This document shows, one piece after another, positions 46,454 to 59,106 of a stretch of DNA of 64,000 nucleotides. Source of the stretch: Sialis fuliginosa. Its lineage: Eukaryota > Arthropoda > Insecta > Megaloptera > Sialidae. The first letter of the stretch is position 1; each line of letters opens with the position of its first letter. A model generated the notes under the pieces. It saw nothing but the letters and a program-made list of their open reading frames with translations, was not told where the DNA came from and made no database searches. The position numbers were made by a program, and so were the translations under genes. The stretch covers positions 13,206,001-13,270,000 of the forward strand of contig OY540821.1 of the NCBI GenBank assembly GCA_961205875.1, in the 5' to 3' direction.

Positions 46454-47297
46454 CAGTGGCGAGGCGTGAAATTTTTAAAAGGGAAGCATATTTTGTCAAT
46501 CCTCCCCCTCCTATTAACAAAAAAAAAACGTTATGAAACAGCTTTAGTTCAAGCTTTTACTTTTTTAAATAAATTCTTATATATTTATATAGTAACTAAA
46601 TGATTCTACGTCTTATTTTCTTGTATTTTAGTCGATGTTTGTATGACGAGTTGCAGGAAATTTCACTAAAAAATTTCGAAATTTTGATTTCGTTAAAAGT
46701 ATGTTTATTGTATAGAAAATGACGTGAAAAGTTCAACTGTTCAAACCGCAGGTCTGTATCTCAAACCGTTCTCGAGATATAGCCTCTCGAAGTTTTAGTT
46801 TTTTCAAATTTTTGGAGAAAAATGGCCATAACTTTTGAACGGGTGGTCGGATTTTATTTTAGTTGACGGATTTGAAATCAGCGTGTCAAAATCTATATAA
46901 TGACATGTATAATACTTTAAAATCCGACAAAAAATTTTGGTCAAAAATCGACATTTTTTTAAGGTATACCCCTTTGAATTTTTTCGATTTTTCGTGAAAT
47001 TTTTTTTTCCGAGTTTTAAGGTATTATACATGTCATTATATAGATTTTGACACGCTGATTCCAAATCCGTCAACTAAAATCAATTCCGACCATCCGTTCA
47101 AAAGTAATGGCCTTTTTTCTCCAAAAATTTGAAAAAACTAAAACTTTGAGATGCTATATCTCGAGAACGGTTTGAGATACAGACCTGCGGTTTGAACAGT
47201 TAAACTTTTCAAGTCATTTTCTATACAATAAACATACTTTTAACGAAATCAAAAATTCAAAAAATTTTAGTAAAATTTCCTGCAGTAAACATCAACG
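46454..47297. mobile_element. Family B element, copy 3 (one terminus lost)
   Basis: It starts CAGTGGCGAGGCGTGAAATT, which equals the right end of the 11465-12569 element in reverse complement. It follows that element through the CCTCCCCCTCCT tract, the outer arm and the whole palindromic core. It stops near 47297, where the second outer segment and terminus should begin, so no target duplication can be read. A minus-strand frame of 89 codons (46804-47073) is the longest version of the mirrored frame. Confidence 0.82.
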
Positions 47298-47372
47298 TTT
47301 GAGGTTATGCATCCATTTCATTTAAAAAATAATAAAATTTCAAATACGATGATTATGTGATAATGTACATAA

Positions 47373-47405
47373 CTCTAATATCGTCCCCTGGGACGATATT
47401 TAGAG
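47373..47405. repeat. Near-perfect 33-bp palindrome
   Basis: ATATCGTCCC and GGGACGATAT are exact inverted copies separated by CT (47378-47399). With one bulged base the arms extend to CTCTAA and TTAGAG. It stands out because of its GC-rich stem in AT-rich sequence. It may be a protein-binding palindrome or a hairpin. No neighbouring gene explains it. Confidence 0.7.
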
Positions 47406-47409
47406 CCCA

Positions 47410-48855
47410 AATATTATTTTAGAAATATGACTTGTTTATGTTTAAGCTTACAAAGTATAGCCAAACTGATTGGTAAGTTTATAACGATATCAAATAAAGG
47501 TATAAATCGTTGATAATACTGATACACCTCTAAAAATATATAGGATTTCAAAAAAAAGGAGGCGGTATTTAGCGACTATACCATATTTAGGGATTCAATT
47601 TCGAATCATGTTTTATATACATATGTATATATAAGAGTTCTGCTTTAAAAGAAACTTTAGTATAGAATGGGAAATTTACATAAGAAAGAATTTCCAAATT
47701 TAATTTTTAATTCGCACAATAAAGTATCCATGACAACAAATTTTCTGGAAAAGCCAATATAAAGCGTCTGATTGGATACATCAATTTTAAGAAAAGGTGA
47801 CAAAGAAACGTGAAGTTTTTATTGTCGCAAGAAATCGTAAAAACTAATGCTTTTATTAAATCCATTGTAAAAAATGGTTATTTGGATTTGCGTCTTCAGC
47901 AACCCGCTTCTTTTATTCCCAGTTGTCTTTAAAATTATCGTTTTATTTTACGTTCTTAAAAAGAACAAGTGTAATAAATATATGACCAATACTTTTATTT
48001 GTATTTTAAAGAACCTTTTATTTACTATAAAAACTTTGATATCTTATTTTCTAAAAAAATATTTATCTAAAACAAGTACATCAATATTTTTTTATACTTT
48101 GAGATAATTAAACTATGTATATTATATGTATAACGACCATGTAGAAATAGAAGAAAATACAATTATTAATAAGTGAGGTTAGGTAAGTTAAGTTTTGAAA
48201 ACTACCCCCATTTTTTTGTTAAATGACAACCTTATTAATTAATACATTTTAAAAAGTTTAATGCATTTTATGGCAAAACCATGTAATTTTTTTAATCTTT
48301 GCGCTGAATAACTCGAAAACTGTCCATGGGCTTTGTGCCCAGGGAGACTTTTGAACGAGACGATATGTACTACAATTTCAGCCAAATCGACTGGGAGCCA
48401 TTTACCATAAGATTTATACCGGATCCTTTCATGTATATACATATGTGTGCTAATGATAAAAACAATGTTAGTAAAATAGCTTTAACACGAACGTAAAGTG
48501 TAAAGAAAAACGTACTCCAATATTTAATTAGCAAAACACAATTACAGTGCTGAGTTTCGACTGTAATTTTAAATACATTTCTTGACATTTGATGAACTCT
48601 AACAGCACGTAATTATTTTGATGTCCCACGAGCTGGAATTCACAATTCAGGAATAGTTACTGAAATTAGCATATGGATTAACTATGGGAATCTTCCCTCT
48701 CGCTCTCTCTACATTGTTGTATAGGGTGTAATTATATTGTGGATGTTAATTTTAAGGTCGAATATCACAACTAACATACAATTGTATTGTGTGTAGTAAT
48801 TGTTTCAAGTTATCCTATTTAATAAACGATAAAATTATAACAAAGATTATTTTTA
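47410..48855. other. No recognised feature
   Basis: Several short frames (for example 47874-48107 plus and 48239-48588 minus) have no recognisable domain. Confidence 0.45.
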
Positions 48856-48856
48856 G

Positions 48857-49290
48857 AGTTCCGTAGAAAATTAGGTACCCTTATTCTGTCATTTATATAC
48901 TTATTAAGATGAAATTTGGTATACGGAGGTAGATTGAAAACTCAAAAACAAGATAGATTGAAAAGTGTACTCAATTTTGAGTCATTAGATAAATCCCCCT
49001 TAAATGCAACAAAAAATTTTGATTCAACTCTTCAGTCTCGAGATATTTGCTTTCAAAGTCGTTAACAAAGCAACCCCCCTCTAATTTCTGAATTATCGAT
49101 GCAAAAAATTTAAAGAACATTACAGTAAAAATATGAAAAATTTATAAATCCTCACACGTATACTTTTGTAGAGATCCTTCTTTCGTCAATATGAAATAGC
49201 TCTTGATACGTATTATTAAATAGAGAATGTTAGTGAGAATGGCTACGAAACCATATCATATGCATACCCAATACGTACTTGGCCGGTTTT
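48857..49290. mobile_element. Interspersed repeat N, copy 2
   Basis: It begins GAGTTCCGTAG and ends with GCTACGAAACCATATCATAT, then CGTACTTGGCCGG. Near both ends GTTCCGTA is mirrored by a diverged TACGRAACC. The interior (AAATTTGGTATACGGAGGTA, CCTTAAATGCAACAAAAAAT, CCCCTCTAATTTCTGAATTA) aligns with 25760-26403 but without the internal duplication. Non-coding. Confidence 0.65.
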
Positions 49291-49862
49291 ATTATAATAT
49301 AAATTCTCAATTTTCTTGATATTATATTACACGGTACTTTTGTTATTCCGTTCAATGAAGTTTTACTACAATAGAAGAAGTCAACAAGTAAGATGGAAGA
49401 AAATCATATTTATTGAGTTTTTTAAAAGCATCCTTTGAATTTTTCCTGTCAAAACAAAGACATTAATAAATTAATTTATAATTTGATCACAAAATCGCTC
49501 TTCCTACATACTTCAGGAAAATATGATAAATATTCCTCTCTGTTTGATATGAAAATTAAATTAAATTAATGTTTTAATGGCGTTCATTAGAATGGAAGTA
49601 ATGGAGTACAAAAATTTCAGATGTCGACAATTAACTACAATTATACGTATTGTTGGTCGCTAACAGTCGGTTTTTTGCTTCAAAAGCTTTTTTGTTTTGT
49701 TTTTCAAATTGAAAAATTGCACTAATTAAGAATTTAAAATGAAGTGTGTAATAAAGAATTTATTTTTAATTATGTTGTATGTTGATCTCACAAATATGTG
49801 GATATTATGATACAATAGTGTGTATTTTTGCATTGTTTCGATCTCAATGTATTTAACAAATA

Positions 49863-50170
49863 CATTGTGTCTCAGGAATTTTTCGAATTTTGGAATGGCA
49901 TTTAGGGATCGTAAAACAAACGTACACCAAACATATGTTCATTTGGTTTTCTACAGAGTATTTCATAAGCAAAAGTTGAAAACATTATCAAGAATAAAAT
50001 TTTAAAAAAATTACTAAAAAAGTTGTTTAAAATGTGATTTTGGCAACTCATTCCCAATTTCAGAAATATCTTAAAAAAAACATCAAGCAGGCTCGATTCT
50101 CAAATATCATTCCGAAATTCGAAAAAAATGTTCATTACACCTCTTGTTACATCTAAACTGGGACATACTG
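49863..50170. mobile_element. Family F element, copy 2 (308 bp)
   Basis: The right end in reverse complement reads CAGTATGTCCCAGTTTAGAT. The left end reads CATTGTGTCTCAG and then jumps by deletion to a TTTTTCGAATTTTGGAATG tract shared with the right arm. TA is on both sides (49861-49862, 50171-50172). It is homologous to the complete copy at 60045-60452. A 61-codon frame (49820-50005) crosses the left end and is not a gene. Confidence 0.7.
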
Positions 50171-50174
50171 TATA

Positions 50175-51060
50175 ATACATATGTATATCTATTTTGTTCA
50201 GATTGCATTTAAATTCCCCTTTGTTCGATACTATAAAAACATTTAGCAACATGTTTAAAATTTAATAAATAAATAAATAAAAAATTATAATAATTAATAT
50301 AATTTTTAATAATGATTATTATATATATTTTAACTTAAAACCTTTCTCACGATTTATTTTATTTAAAAAACAAACATAATATAATTTGATGGCCATTTAT
50401 AAAAGAGCAAAACATTTACTTAAATGTGTCTTTGAGAAAGATTTAAACCAAATGGACCTTTTTTAACCCCTGGGATTATTTCACCATTTATGTCATCCCA
50501 TTCTGCACGACCCTCTGTCTAAATATAAATGTTTCACAACACCATATTATTAGCTCATTTTTGTAAGACCTTAATCTCGAAAGGTTTAACTTAACAATTA
50601 AATTTAGCTTGTCCATAAAATGTTTCGCTTACTGATTAAAATTGAAATTCTGTATAGGTACCTATGTTTATTATTACAAAATATTGGGAATGTGAAAATA
50701 AAGGAAGGTTCTTTTTTGATTATTTGAGTCTGACATCATTGTATGTACCAATATATAGCATATATGTATATTAATATATAAAATATGAAAAGGTTTCCTG
50801 GGTGACAGCATCTCTACAAGATTTTTCGATGCCATTGTTATTTTCCCGATTTAATATTTTGTAGAACCCCGTCGATAACTATTTTGTAGATTGTATACAA
50901 TATACAGATAAATAAAAAATAACAAAACATGGCTTTTCATAATATTTTGTGAACTATATGACAAAAGCTTGAAATTTTAATCATATATGCAAAGTTATGA
51001 CCCTGTGGAAAAATTTAAGCTAAATTTTAAATTATAACACTTAATAAAAAAGAGTATTGT
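50175..51060. other. No recognised feature
   Basis: AT-rich sequence with no gene or repeat structure recognised. Confidence 0.5.
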
Positions 51061-51061
51061 C

Positions 51062-51432
51062 TTTGTCTTTAACAAAAAAAAATGTTTCTATAAAATTTTT
51101 ACGTAATATGAGTCGTTCTTGAGATACCTTGAAAAAATAAATATTTTAAGATGTCACCCCTCCTTTTTACACACGATTTTGAAATGAGACCGTCCTCAAG
51201 CCAGACTCAATCATCCAACCAAGTTTGATTAATATAGGTTAAGTGGTTCATGAGTTATGCATGTGACAAGGATTCAGGGGACAGACAGCCAGACATAAAA
51301 CGATAAGTGTTTGTCTTGACCTGAAACGGAAAGATCAATTTAAAATTTTGAAATCGGAGAACATTTTTTTTTGTTTCAATCTAAAACGATCACAAAGCTT
51401 CTCGTATCTTCGGTATTGCGAGGAAGCAAAAC
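51062..51432 (-). mobile_element. Family E fragment (left half, minus strand)
   Basis: Reading the minus strand from 51432, it begins TTTTGCTTCCTCGCAATACC and continues through the TCTCGTATC, GACAAACACTTATCG, GTTCATGAG-type and GGTCTCATTTCAAAATC tracts, as at 38838-39190. It stops near 51062. The right end of E is missing. A plus-strand frame at 51348-51542 is incidental. Confidence 0.7.
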
Positions 51433-51780
51433 TTTTAATAAATAAAAACTTTCACATACATACATTTGGAAAGTTCGTAAAGGGGTCAAGCATTCAACCA
51501 ATGTGCGTATACATAAAACAAACGAATTGTCATCGTCAATAATTCGTTATAAAGTTTAAGAAGCGGTTCGGTACCACACTTGGGATTTAAAGTTCCCCCA
51601 ACTTGAACAGTAGTTCGATTTAGTCCTCGGGCTCTCGGCCACTTACCACTGTATGTATTATTCAAAACAATTCAACAACTTCATATGACGAATTTGATGG
51701 CCTAAGGGCGGTAATAAGTAACGATGTGACTCACAAATGTTATATGTTGGAATAAATATAAATACCTTTTAGTCATAGAC

Positions 51781-51975
51781 ATAGACATAGAGAATGGACC
51801 AGGCATCTGACTCGAACACAGAACCGTGTCAAAAGAAAGAGATAGAAACAGATTTGGAATAACTGTGTAACTCTATGTCTATGTTCCAAACTACACTGCA
51901 TCTCTCTCTCCTTTTTTGAACAGATGTTACACCATTGAGTTAATACAGAATGCACTGTCCATTCTCTATGTCTAT
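51781..51975. mobile_element. Family P MITE, copy 2 (195 bp, 10-bp target duplication)
   Basis: The termini ATAGACATAGAGAATGGAC and the exact inverse GTCCATTCTCTATGTCTAT are flanked by AGTCATAGAC (51771-51780) and GGTCATAGAC (51976-51985), 9 of 10 identical. The TIR word ACTCTATGTCTATGT also occurs once internally (about 51870). The interior corresponds to copy 1 at 36907-37097. Non-coding. Confidence 0.78.
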
Positions 51976-51989
51976 GGTCATAGACACAT

Positions 51990-53740
51990 TTTTATTTATT
52001 TAAGTTGGCACGATTATAAAATGAAATATGCCATAGAAATGTTAAAAAGGATTATTGTGATTTATGGCACAGATGCAAATTATAGTTGTTCAAAAGTCAA
52101 AGGTTTTAAACTAACTTTATTTATAAAATTAGTGAAGTAATTTTAATTTAAAATATAAAAAAATTAATTTGACTTAAATAAAAAAATTATTTTATCTGAA
52201 AATTTATTTATAAGCATTCAAATAAACAGCTTGCAATCATGTTTGTCATATTCAAAATTAATATCAGCTGCAGTGAAAGAGCAATTTTTCTTATTCCAAC
52301 ATCAAAAGTCAGAAATACGTTAAAAAAATAACACTGCATCCGGATTTGAATTTGAGAAACATTTACATCTGAACCGCGTAAGTCATATCAAAAAAACCAT
52401 AAATCCTCGATGTTCAAGATACATCTTTGTCTACCAACCCCAGTAATACTCGCGTAAAAACTTAAACTACTTTTTTATTCTCCGTTTTTTTCTGTTAACT
52501 TTTTGCGTTATTTGAATATAACAATATAATGATTGTTCTTGTTTTTATTATTAGACTTCCGTATTAGTACCATTTTTTGTTTGGTTTTCAGAGTGGAATA
52601 CTTTGTAAAGCTCTTATAAATATTGTAGTTTTCAGTTCTAAAGTTATATATTTATATGGACTTTTTATAAGGGTTTAGCATTTTTCTTGAAAATTCAAAT
52701 GAAACTGACTTTTGACATTAATAAAAATTCAAGAATGCTTTAATTGTATGATGTAAGTACAAATGTACAACTTTAGACCCCAAAATATAATAATTTTTTT
52801 CCTTGTATCTTATTTTTATAAATTAGTTAAAAGAAAAACTAGAAGCACATTTGATATTTGTAGTAATATATGTAATAATGTACATTACACGCCCTTTTGT
52901 CCAGAAGCCAAGAATTGACAAACTCCATTGCACTTATTTTGTAAAATACGAGTATAAGTAAATAAGGATAATTTTCAAAGTTTTGTAATTTACCGAATCA
53001 CATACCCGTTGCACACTAGTTATTACTTAAGTTTCGGTTAATTTAATATTACTCCAAGTTAATCAATATTAATATGGTGCAGAATTATTTAATGAAACAT
53101 GTATTCAAAACATCAAGAAATAATAAAGGAGAGTTTATAGATTTTCGAATAATAAAAGTGTTATCAAAAGTCATTAATTTTATGCAGAAACCAAGATCAA
53201 TAACAACATTTTGACTTTTGGGAGAAATACGCAAGGATATTCATTTGAAATAAAGAGGTCGCGCGTACATTGTAGAAGAAGAAGAATAATACAACGCTGC
53301 GAGAATGAGAAAGAGCAAAGTGTTAAAGAGAGATAGAAACAGAATACTGTTATATAACACGATGTAAACATTGACTGGCGGAAGAGATAAGGTTGATATT
53401 TGTTGTGAAAGACTATGTTTGTCTGTAAATAATCGTAAACTTTTTGCCTGCTTCTCTAAAGGCAAATGCGTGTGTGTGTGTAGTTGTTTTTTTTCTGCAA
53501 AAATAATATATTTCATCGCTCAGAAAATGAAATTTTAACAAGGTATACGCATAAATGCTGTATGTCCTATTATATACATATATATAATTAATTAAATATC
53601 GTTAAAGTGTATAAAATACACCTCCCCCCCAGCATTAGAAAGTACTTAAAAACGGACCTGTACAAGGATTATTAGTAGGAAACAAAAATTCCCCGATCAA
53701 GGCTGGCAAATACAAGAGACACAATGAACTTACTCATATA
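51990..53740. other. No gene recognised
   Basis: 53270-53345 is purine-rich (GAAGAAGAAGAA, AAAGAGAGATAGAAACAG), and a short (GT)n lies at about 53469-53481. Frames on the minus strand here (53180-53516) are low-complexity readings of the purine tract. Confidence 0.45.
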
Positions 53741-53744
53741 TAAT

Positions 53745-53880
53745 ACTAGCGCATTGGACCTGATGTTACTCGGGGATATAAATTTAATCTGTAATAAACC
53801 TATTAAACATTGTTCACTTATCGTTAACTATTTACGCAGCATACGCGAAAATACCGCCGAATGAAATTTACATAAACTAT
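53745..53880. repeat. Interspersed repeat V, copy 2
   Basis: TAGCGCATTGGACCTGATGT, then TACTCGGGG and AATCTGTAATAAACC followed by TATTAAACATT match 6440-6505. Similarity fades after that point. Confidence 0.6.
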
Positions 53881-53884
53881 CCAG

Positions 53885-55190
53885 AAATTATACACCTAAA
53901 TATAAATAAAATAAATATTTTCTCATATGTTGTAAGTGATTCTAACTATCACGGTGGCAGACCACTTTTGAATCTGATAGTACGTACACGTTTTGACATT
54001 AGTTTTGAACTCGATCTTTCGTAATTCTCTGTCATTGTCACTCTAACTACTTGCCTCTTTTCCACTTGGTGCAGCGATGATTCAATTATTCTGTTTAATT
54101 ATCCTTCATCAAGTCTAATGCTTATCTCAAATGAATAGGAATTGTAGGTAATGTACATTTTAATTCAATTTTCTTCTTTAATAAACACCATTATTGAATC
54201 TGTATTTATTTTTATCTTGGAAGAAGTCCAGGGATTTTTCTCGAGCTTAGCTATTATCACTGAAATCTAATTACGAAAATTGTACATGGACTCGTGTTTT
54301 AGTGAAAATGTATTTGAATAAAAAATACGTTGAGGTAGAGACAAAGATCTTGGAAGTTTTTTTGGAATGAAATATTAATTTAAGTTTGTATTGAATAGAG
54401 ATTTTTTTTAGTATACATATTTAGCATTTAAAAAAATGAAACAAATTATGGAAAGTATATTTTATTATAATTAAAATTATTGTTTTATTCAGAGAGCTGA
54501 TATAAAATTAAATATAGAAAATTAGAAATTATTTTCAATAAGTAAATAATAAATACATTTTTAGATAATTATAGAAATGTAAGGAATCACAGTAAAGCGC
54601 TGGAACTTAATAAAAATGGAAACCGTTACTGTATCATTTGTACAAAATCCAAATGAATAGATTTCCAGCACTTGACGGACCCCGTTTTTTTCTTAAATGT
54701 CAATCTAATTGAATTCAATAATACAGATCTTCGAGGTCACAACGGCCGTCGTTCTTACACGCCATCAAACCGTTTTTTTTAAACGCCCGCCGTGCCACTT
54801 TGACGGAGCTAAAATGCCACTCGTATTAAAGAACAGATTTTCAAGGTCGATACAGTTAAGTTCCACTGCTTAATAGCATTAAGTTAAACTGGAGGAATAC
54901 AATTTTCGAATAAAAGGAAAAAATTTGATCAAAAGATTTAAAAAGCATTGTGTAGATACGGATTTGCATAGATGATCACAAATATCTAGAAAAATCCCAT
55001 ACTTTTACAGATTTTCCAGTATTCCCGGCTATTTTCAGTCAAGTTTTTCAGCTCAGTGCAGAGGCGTAGCTAGGGGTTAACAAAACCGATCCAGGTCGGG
55101 GATTCAATGCTCAAGGAAGCGGAAAAACCATCCTATTTTTATGAATATAGGGGGAACTGATATAAGGGCGCAAGGAACCCTAAGAGTCCG
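53885..55190. other. No gene recognised
   Basis: A CAGAGGCGTAGCTAGGGG tract near 55061 resembles an hAT-type terminus but has no partner. 54660-54800 is somewhat GC-richer, without a supportable exon. Confidence 0.45.
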
Positions 55191-55195
55191 TTCAC

Positions 55196-55370
55196 ACAAC
55201 GTCGTAATGGCTTTTTCCTGTGCGCCTAGTAGTAGCAATGCATTTCATATGAGGGTGTTCACACGGCACACGGTCGACCGTATACGGCAGTTGATCGTGT
55301 GTCGTGTGAACACTCTCATATGAAATGCATTGCCACTGCTAGGCGCACGGGAAAAAGCCGTTTGTTGTTA
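55196..55370. mobile_element. ~175-bp hairpin MITE
   Basis: The two halves mirror each other around TATA at 55281-55284. AATGCATTTCATATGAG is exact in both arms, as are GGCTTTTTCC/T-type and TGCGCCTAG blocks and GTGTTCACACG. The outer limits are approximate because similarity fades past GGCTTTTT. The GTTCACACG word is common in insect MITEs of hAT or Harbinger type, but no flanking duplication is clear. A 60-codon frame across it is a palindrome artefact. Confidence 0.8.
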
Positions 55371-55374
55371 CCCT

Positions 55375-57795
55375 GCTGTATATAATCTTATTTGGTTTAA
55401 ACATACTTTGTTTTATATTACAGTTAATTTAAAACTCATCAATGATTTAGTTATGTGACGACATATAATGATTAGGATAGCTTTGAAACGGTAAATAAAT
55501 AACTATGAAGTTAGTATAACATTGGATATGTATGTGCAACTAACTAGATCCTGATGATATTATTCTAAACGCGCTTTGGAGTAATGAATTAATCAGTAAA
55601 CGCAATTCGAGTCCATGTTCTATTAAGGATATTAATTAATCTGTAGAGAATTATATGATGGAATGTAATATGTGCCCGCTTACGGAAATTGGTATATTCT
55701 ATAGAATATAGTAGGTAAGAATGTTATTTTTGTAAATGAAAAGAAATGCTATACGTATAACATTTGAATCGTAAATTTTACATACAGACATGGGAATTTC
55801 CAAACAATATGAGCATATAATTAATATTGTTATAATATATGTATATTCTATATGATATAAATGCGAAAATGGCTCTGTCTACCTGTTTATTATATTTTCA
55901 CCGATATTTTGCAGGAAGATAGTTAACATCCTGTGGAAGGGTATAGGATACTTTGTATCTTAAAATATTATTAGATAAAAAAAGGGTGTGTGATAGGTTA
56001 TACTTTGTTGGCGTAGATATCTAGCGTACAAATGCGAAACTAAAAACCTGTTTTATCGACAATCATTACAGAAATCTGTATTACCTAATCTAAATTCCAT
56101 ACGAAATAAGTCGCTGGTAACAGTTAGTATTCTATATAAGTGTTAATTTAAATGATTGTTAAGCTTTTATAGTTAAACATTGTGAACATTTTATTTCGAA
56201 ACTTAATACATATATTACTTTTATCACTTTTTTTCAGGCAACATAGAGGAAAATATTATTCAGTAAATTAGCATTATAAAGGATCCTCCATTAAAAAATC
56301 GAAGCAATGACAATTTAAATGTGTTTTGTGTAAAAAGCCACAGTCGCAAGTATCACAAAAACGTAATTAAAATTAGAAATTCAAAACACTTCCATACAAA
56401 TGAAAACATTGGCTTTGTTATTCTCAGACTATTGCTGTAATTATATTTGTATGAGGAAACTGTTATATAAAATAAGACAAATGTGCATACTTTTTTTAGA
56501 CTTAAGTCTACAATATACGATCCAATTATGTTGATTTTTAATAAATATTACGATAAAATAAATAGATTTTAATATTTGAGGAACAGCAGAACAAAACCGA
56601 ATAAATCCACTTGGCATTTTCAACCATCACCGGATTGACTGATCAAAGATCACGAATCAAATATTGCTAAAACCTTTTTAAAAATGACTTTAAAACGTGT
56701 CCCGGAACAAAAGCTGATTTTATAATTGATATAATATATCTAACATATTTTTCATTTTCAAAAGATTTGTTTTATATTTCCATTAATTAATAAAATATTA
56801 TGTTAGTTGGAAAGAAAATAATTCGAATGTTTTCTTCTATATATACAACATTGAAAAGTTTACTTTGAAAGTTTAACTGAGGAATTTAAAGGCAAAATCA
56901 TTTTTTGTTTGAGAAATATTTTCAACAAATATTTGAAATTCATAAAATAAATTAAAAAGAATCATAAAGTATTTCATAAACATTATATAAAATATATATT
57001 TGATTTGTCTCATAAAAATTTTAAGTATCAATTATATTTTTCAATACTATGTTTTACCAAAAATTTAAATAAATAAATAAAGTATTTTACCTTCCACATG
57101 AAAAATGTATTTTATTTATAAAACGATAAATATAATTTTTATTTATACTTTTATATATTGCCATAAATATTCATCAGAACTTCTCCCATCAAACAAGGGT
57201 ATAAAAGGACTGTAAAAACGGAAGCCAAAGTTGCTCTAGTCTATCTAAAATTTAATTCTTTGAACACGGGTAGATGAATCTCTCTATAAATCAAGCAGAC
57301 CCCACAGTGACTACTACCTTTATATCAATTTCTCATTCGTGGTAGCAACTACAATCATGTCCACTCGATTGGTCAGAAAAAACATGGTGTTGTATAATAG
57401 GTAATTCATCTATTTATCCCTCATTCGTATTATGGATTATATGGATTTGTTATTGTTCAATTAGTATTTCTATAACTCAATTATATTTTTTATTAAGTCC
57501 ATAACAATGAATGAAAAGATCTGTAGATTAACAGATAAAAATATTTTGATACTTTTGGAAGGAGAAAGCTTTGGAAATTCAAAAAATTATCCAATATAAA
57601 GAATATTCAAAAGCCAAGATTGAAAATCAAATTTATAAAGAAGGTTTGTGTGTCGGATGATATCATTTCAAACTTGTTACAAGTAAACTTAACAATCGTT
57701 CTATATTAAGTATTAAAGCCAACAAATTAATTAAACAAAGTGCTAATTGACAATAAAAATATATGGCTTGTATTTAAATGCACTTTTTAAAAATC
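55375..57795. other. 2.4 kb without recognised features
   Basis: AT-rich, with no gene or clear repeat structure. CCTGATGATATTATTCTAAAC at about 55550-55570 superficially recalls the hammerhead-like words but lacks GAAA. Confidence 0.5.
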
Positions 57796-57799
57796 ATTT

Positions 57800-58448
57800 C
57801 ACTAAAAATTTGATAGCATGCATTTTGCACACTCGAACATAAATTTTAATACTTTGCACTAAAATTTAATACTTTTCACTGATGTTTTGACATTTTTATG
57901 CCCGGTATTATAAAGAATTTGTTTGAATGTAAATGGAAATTAGCTTCCAGCTAACGTTATCTGCTAAGTGTCAAATTGTTATGAAATTGCTCGATATTTT
58001 AAAACAGTGGTAATAAATGTAATGCATTTTATGAGATACACTTGGTAGCACTTATTTTAAGTCGTTGATTGTACTTATCGCGCATGCGTCAAGGTTATGA
58101 AATGTACGATTTCATTCGCTATATTTGTGAGTGTGTTGTCATTTATATTTAATACCTAGCAGATAGCTGATAGCTAATTTATTTATTATATATTTATTGT
58201 TCTTTTCTATATTTTAATCTAACCAAAAATAACCAACCTCCCTTCGCCTCAATAGATTAACCTTACCAAAGACAGTTAACGTGTATATTATTAGAGCATC
58301 AAATGTATTCTGAATAACTATGTATACATGTGATTTTTAACAATTGTGACGTCATACCAGCATATTATTCAATACGAGTTTAAATTGAGTGCAAAGTATT
58401 AAAATTTATGTTCGAGTGTACAAGTGCACACTATCGAAATTTTTGTGC
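57800..58448. mobile_element. ~650-bp element with ~65-bp inverted arms
   Basis: The left arm 57800-57866 contains CACTCGAACATAAATTTTAA followed by TACTTTGCACT. The right arm 58380-58448 carries the exact inverse of that block, and the outer parts (CACTAAAAATTTGATAG against GCACAAAAATTTCGATAG) are also similar. An inner inverted pair, AGCTAACGTTATCTGC (about 57950) and its diverged complement near 58160, adds further structure. The target duplication is not clear. Non-coding. Confidence 0.72.
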
Positions 58449-58449
58449 A

Positions 58450-59100
58450 ATTACTTAACCCAAAATGTATCTACTCTAATGCCCGGTGTCACCAAAGTAT
58501 GCCATTTCTAGTAGACTAGTAAATATCTAAATGAACCAAATTCAGCACTTACTCTTAGATGTAAGCTTCTAAATGCTAGACTTTTTAGTAGTTGCTCAAC
58601 TTCAAAGATTTTTTAAATTGAAAATTCAAGTAAATACATTATTACCCCCCCCCCCCACTCTAGTGGATCCGTCCATGCACGCTCTAAGGCATAAACAATC
58701 ACTAAATTCAAATAATACGCATGCAATTTCAGAAACGTACCAACAAACCCGTACATATAACTTACAGAAGATATGCATCGCACTACAACAAAACACTACC
58801 TCCCCGTTCCAATCGTGCACAAGAGTAGTTTTGTTTACAACACCGTGGTCAGCAGCACATTGCTTTCTTCTTCCCGGAGACCCACATCGCGTACCTTCAC
58901 TACTATAAATCTGCGTGGGCTAGATGTGTGTATGTGTGTGTGTGTCATCCTATTCTGTGGGGACCACAATCCTACCTATCATCCGGTACAATCTGCTCCA
59001 AGTATCATCATAGATACAGACGTACGTGTACAGTGGCGTAGCAATAAAATTGATAATATTAAATTGTTGATTTTTATTTTAGTAGTAAATAATTTGTAAT
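58450..59100. other. No gene supported; C12 run and GC-richer patch
   Basis: A C12 run lies at 58645-58656 and a (GT)n tract at about 58920-58945. Overlapping frames of 108 and 111 codons (58573-58908, 58773-59099) have unremarkable composition and no motif. CAGTGGCGTAGCAA at 59032 is an orphan hAT-like end. Confidence 0.4.
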
Positions 59101-59106
59101 TGGAAC

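Noticed and set aside
24432-59045. Orphan CAGTGG-type ends (24432, 33403, 43373, 55061, 59032)
   Set aside because: They resemble hAT termini, but no partners with target duplications were found, so no elements are called.
58573-59099. Overlapping 108- and 111-codon frames
   Set aside because: They span a C12 run and a GT microsatellite, overlap each other in different frames, and show no motif.
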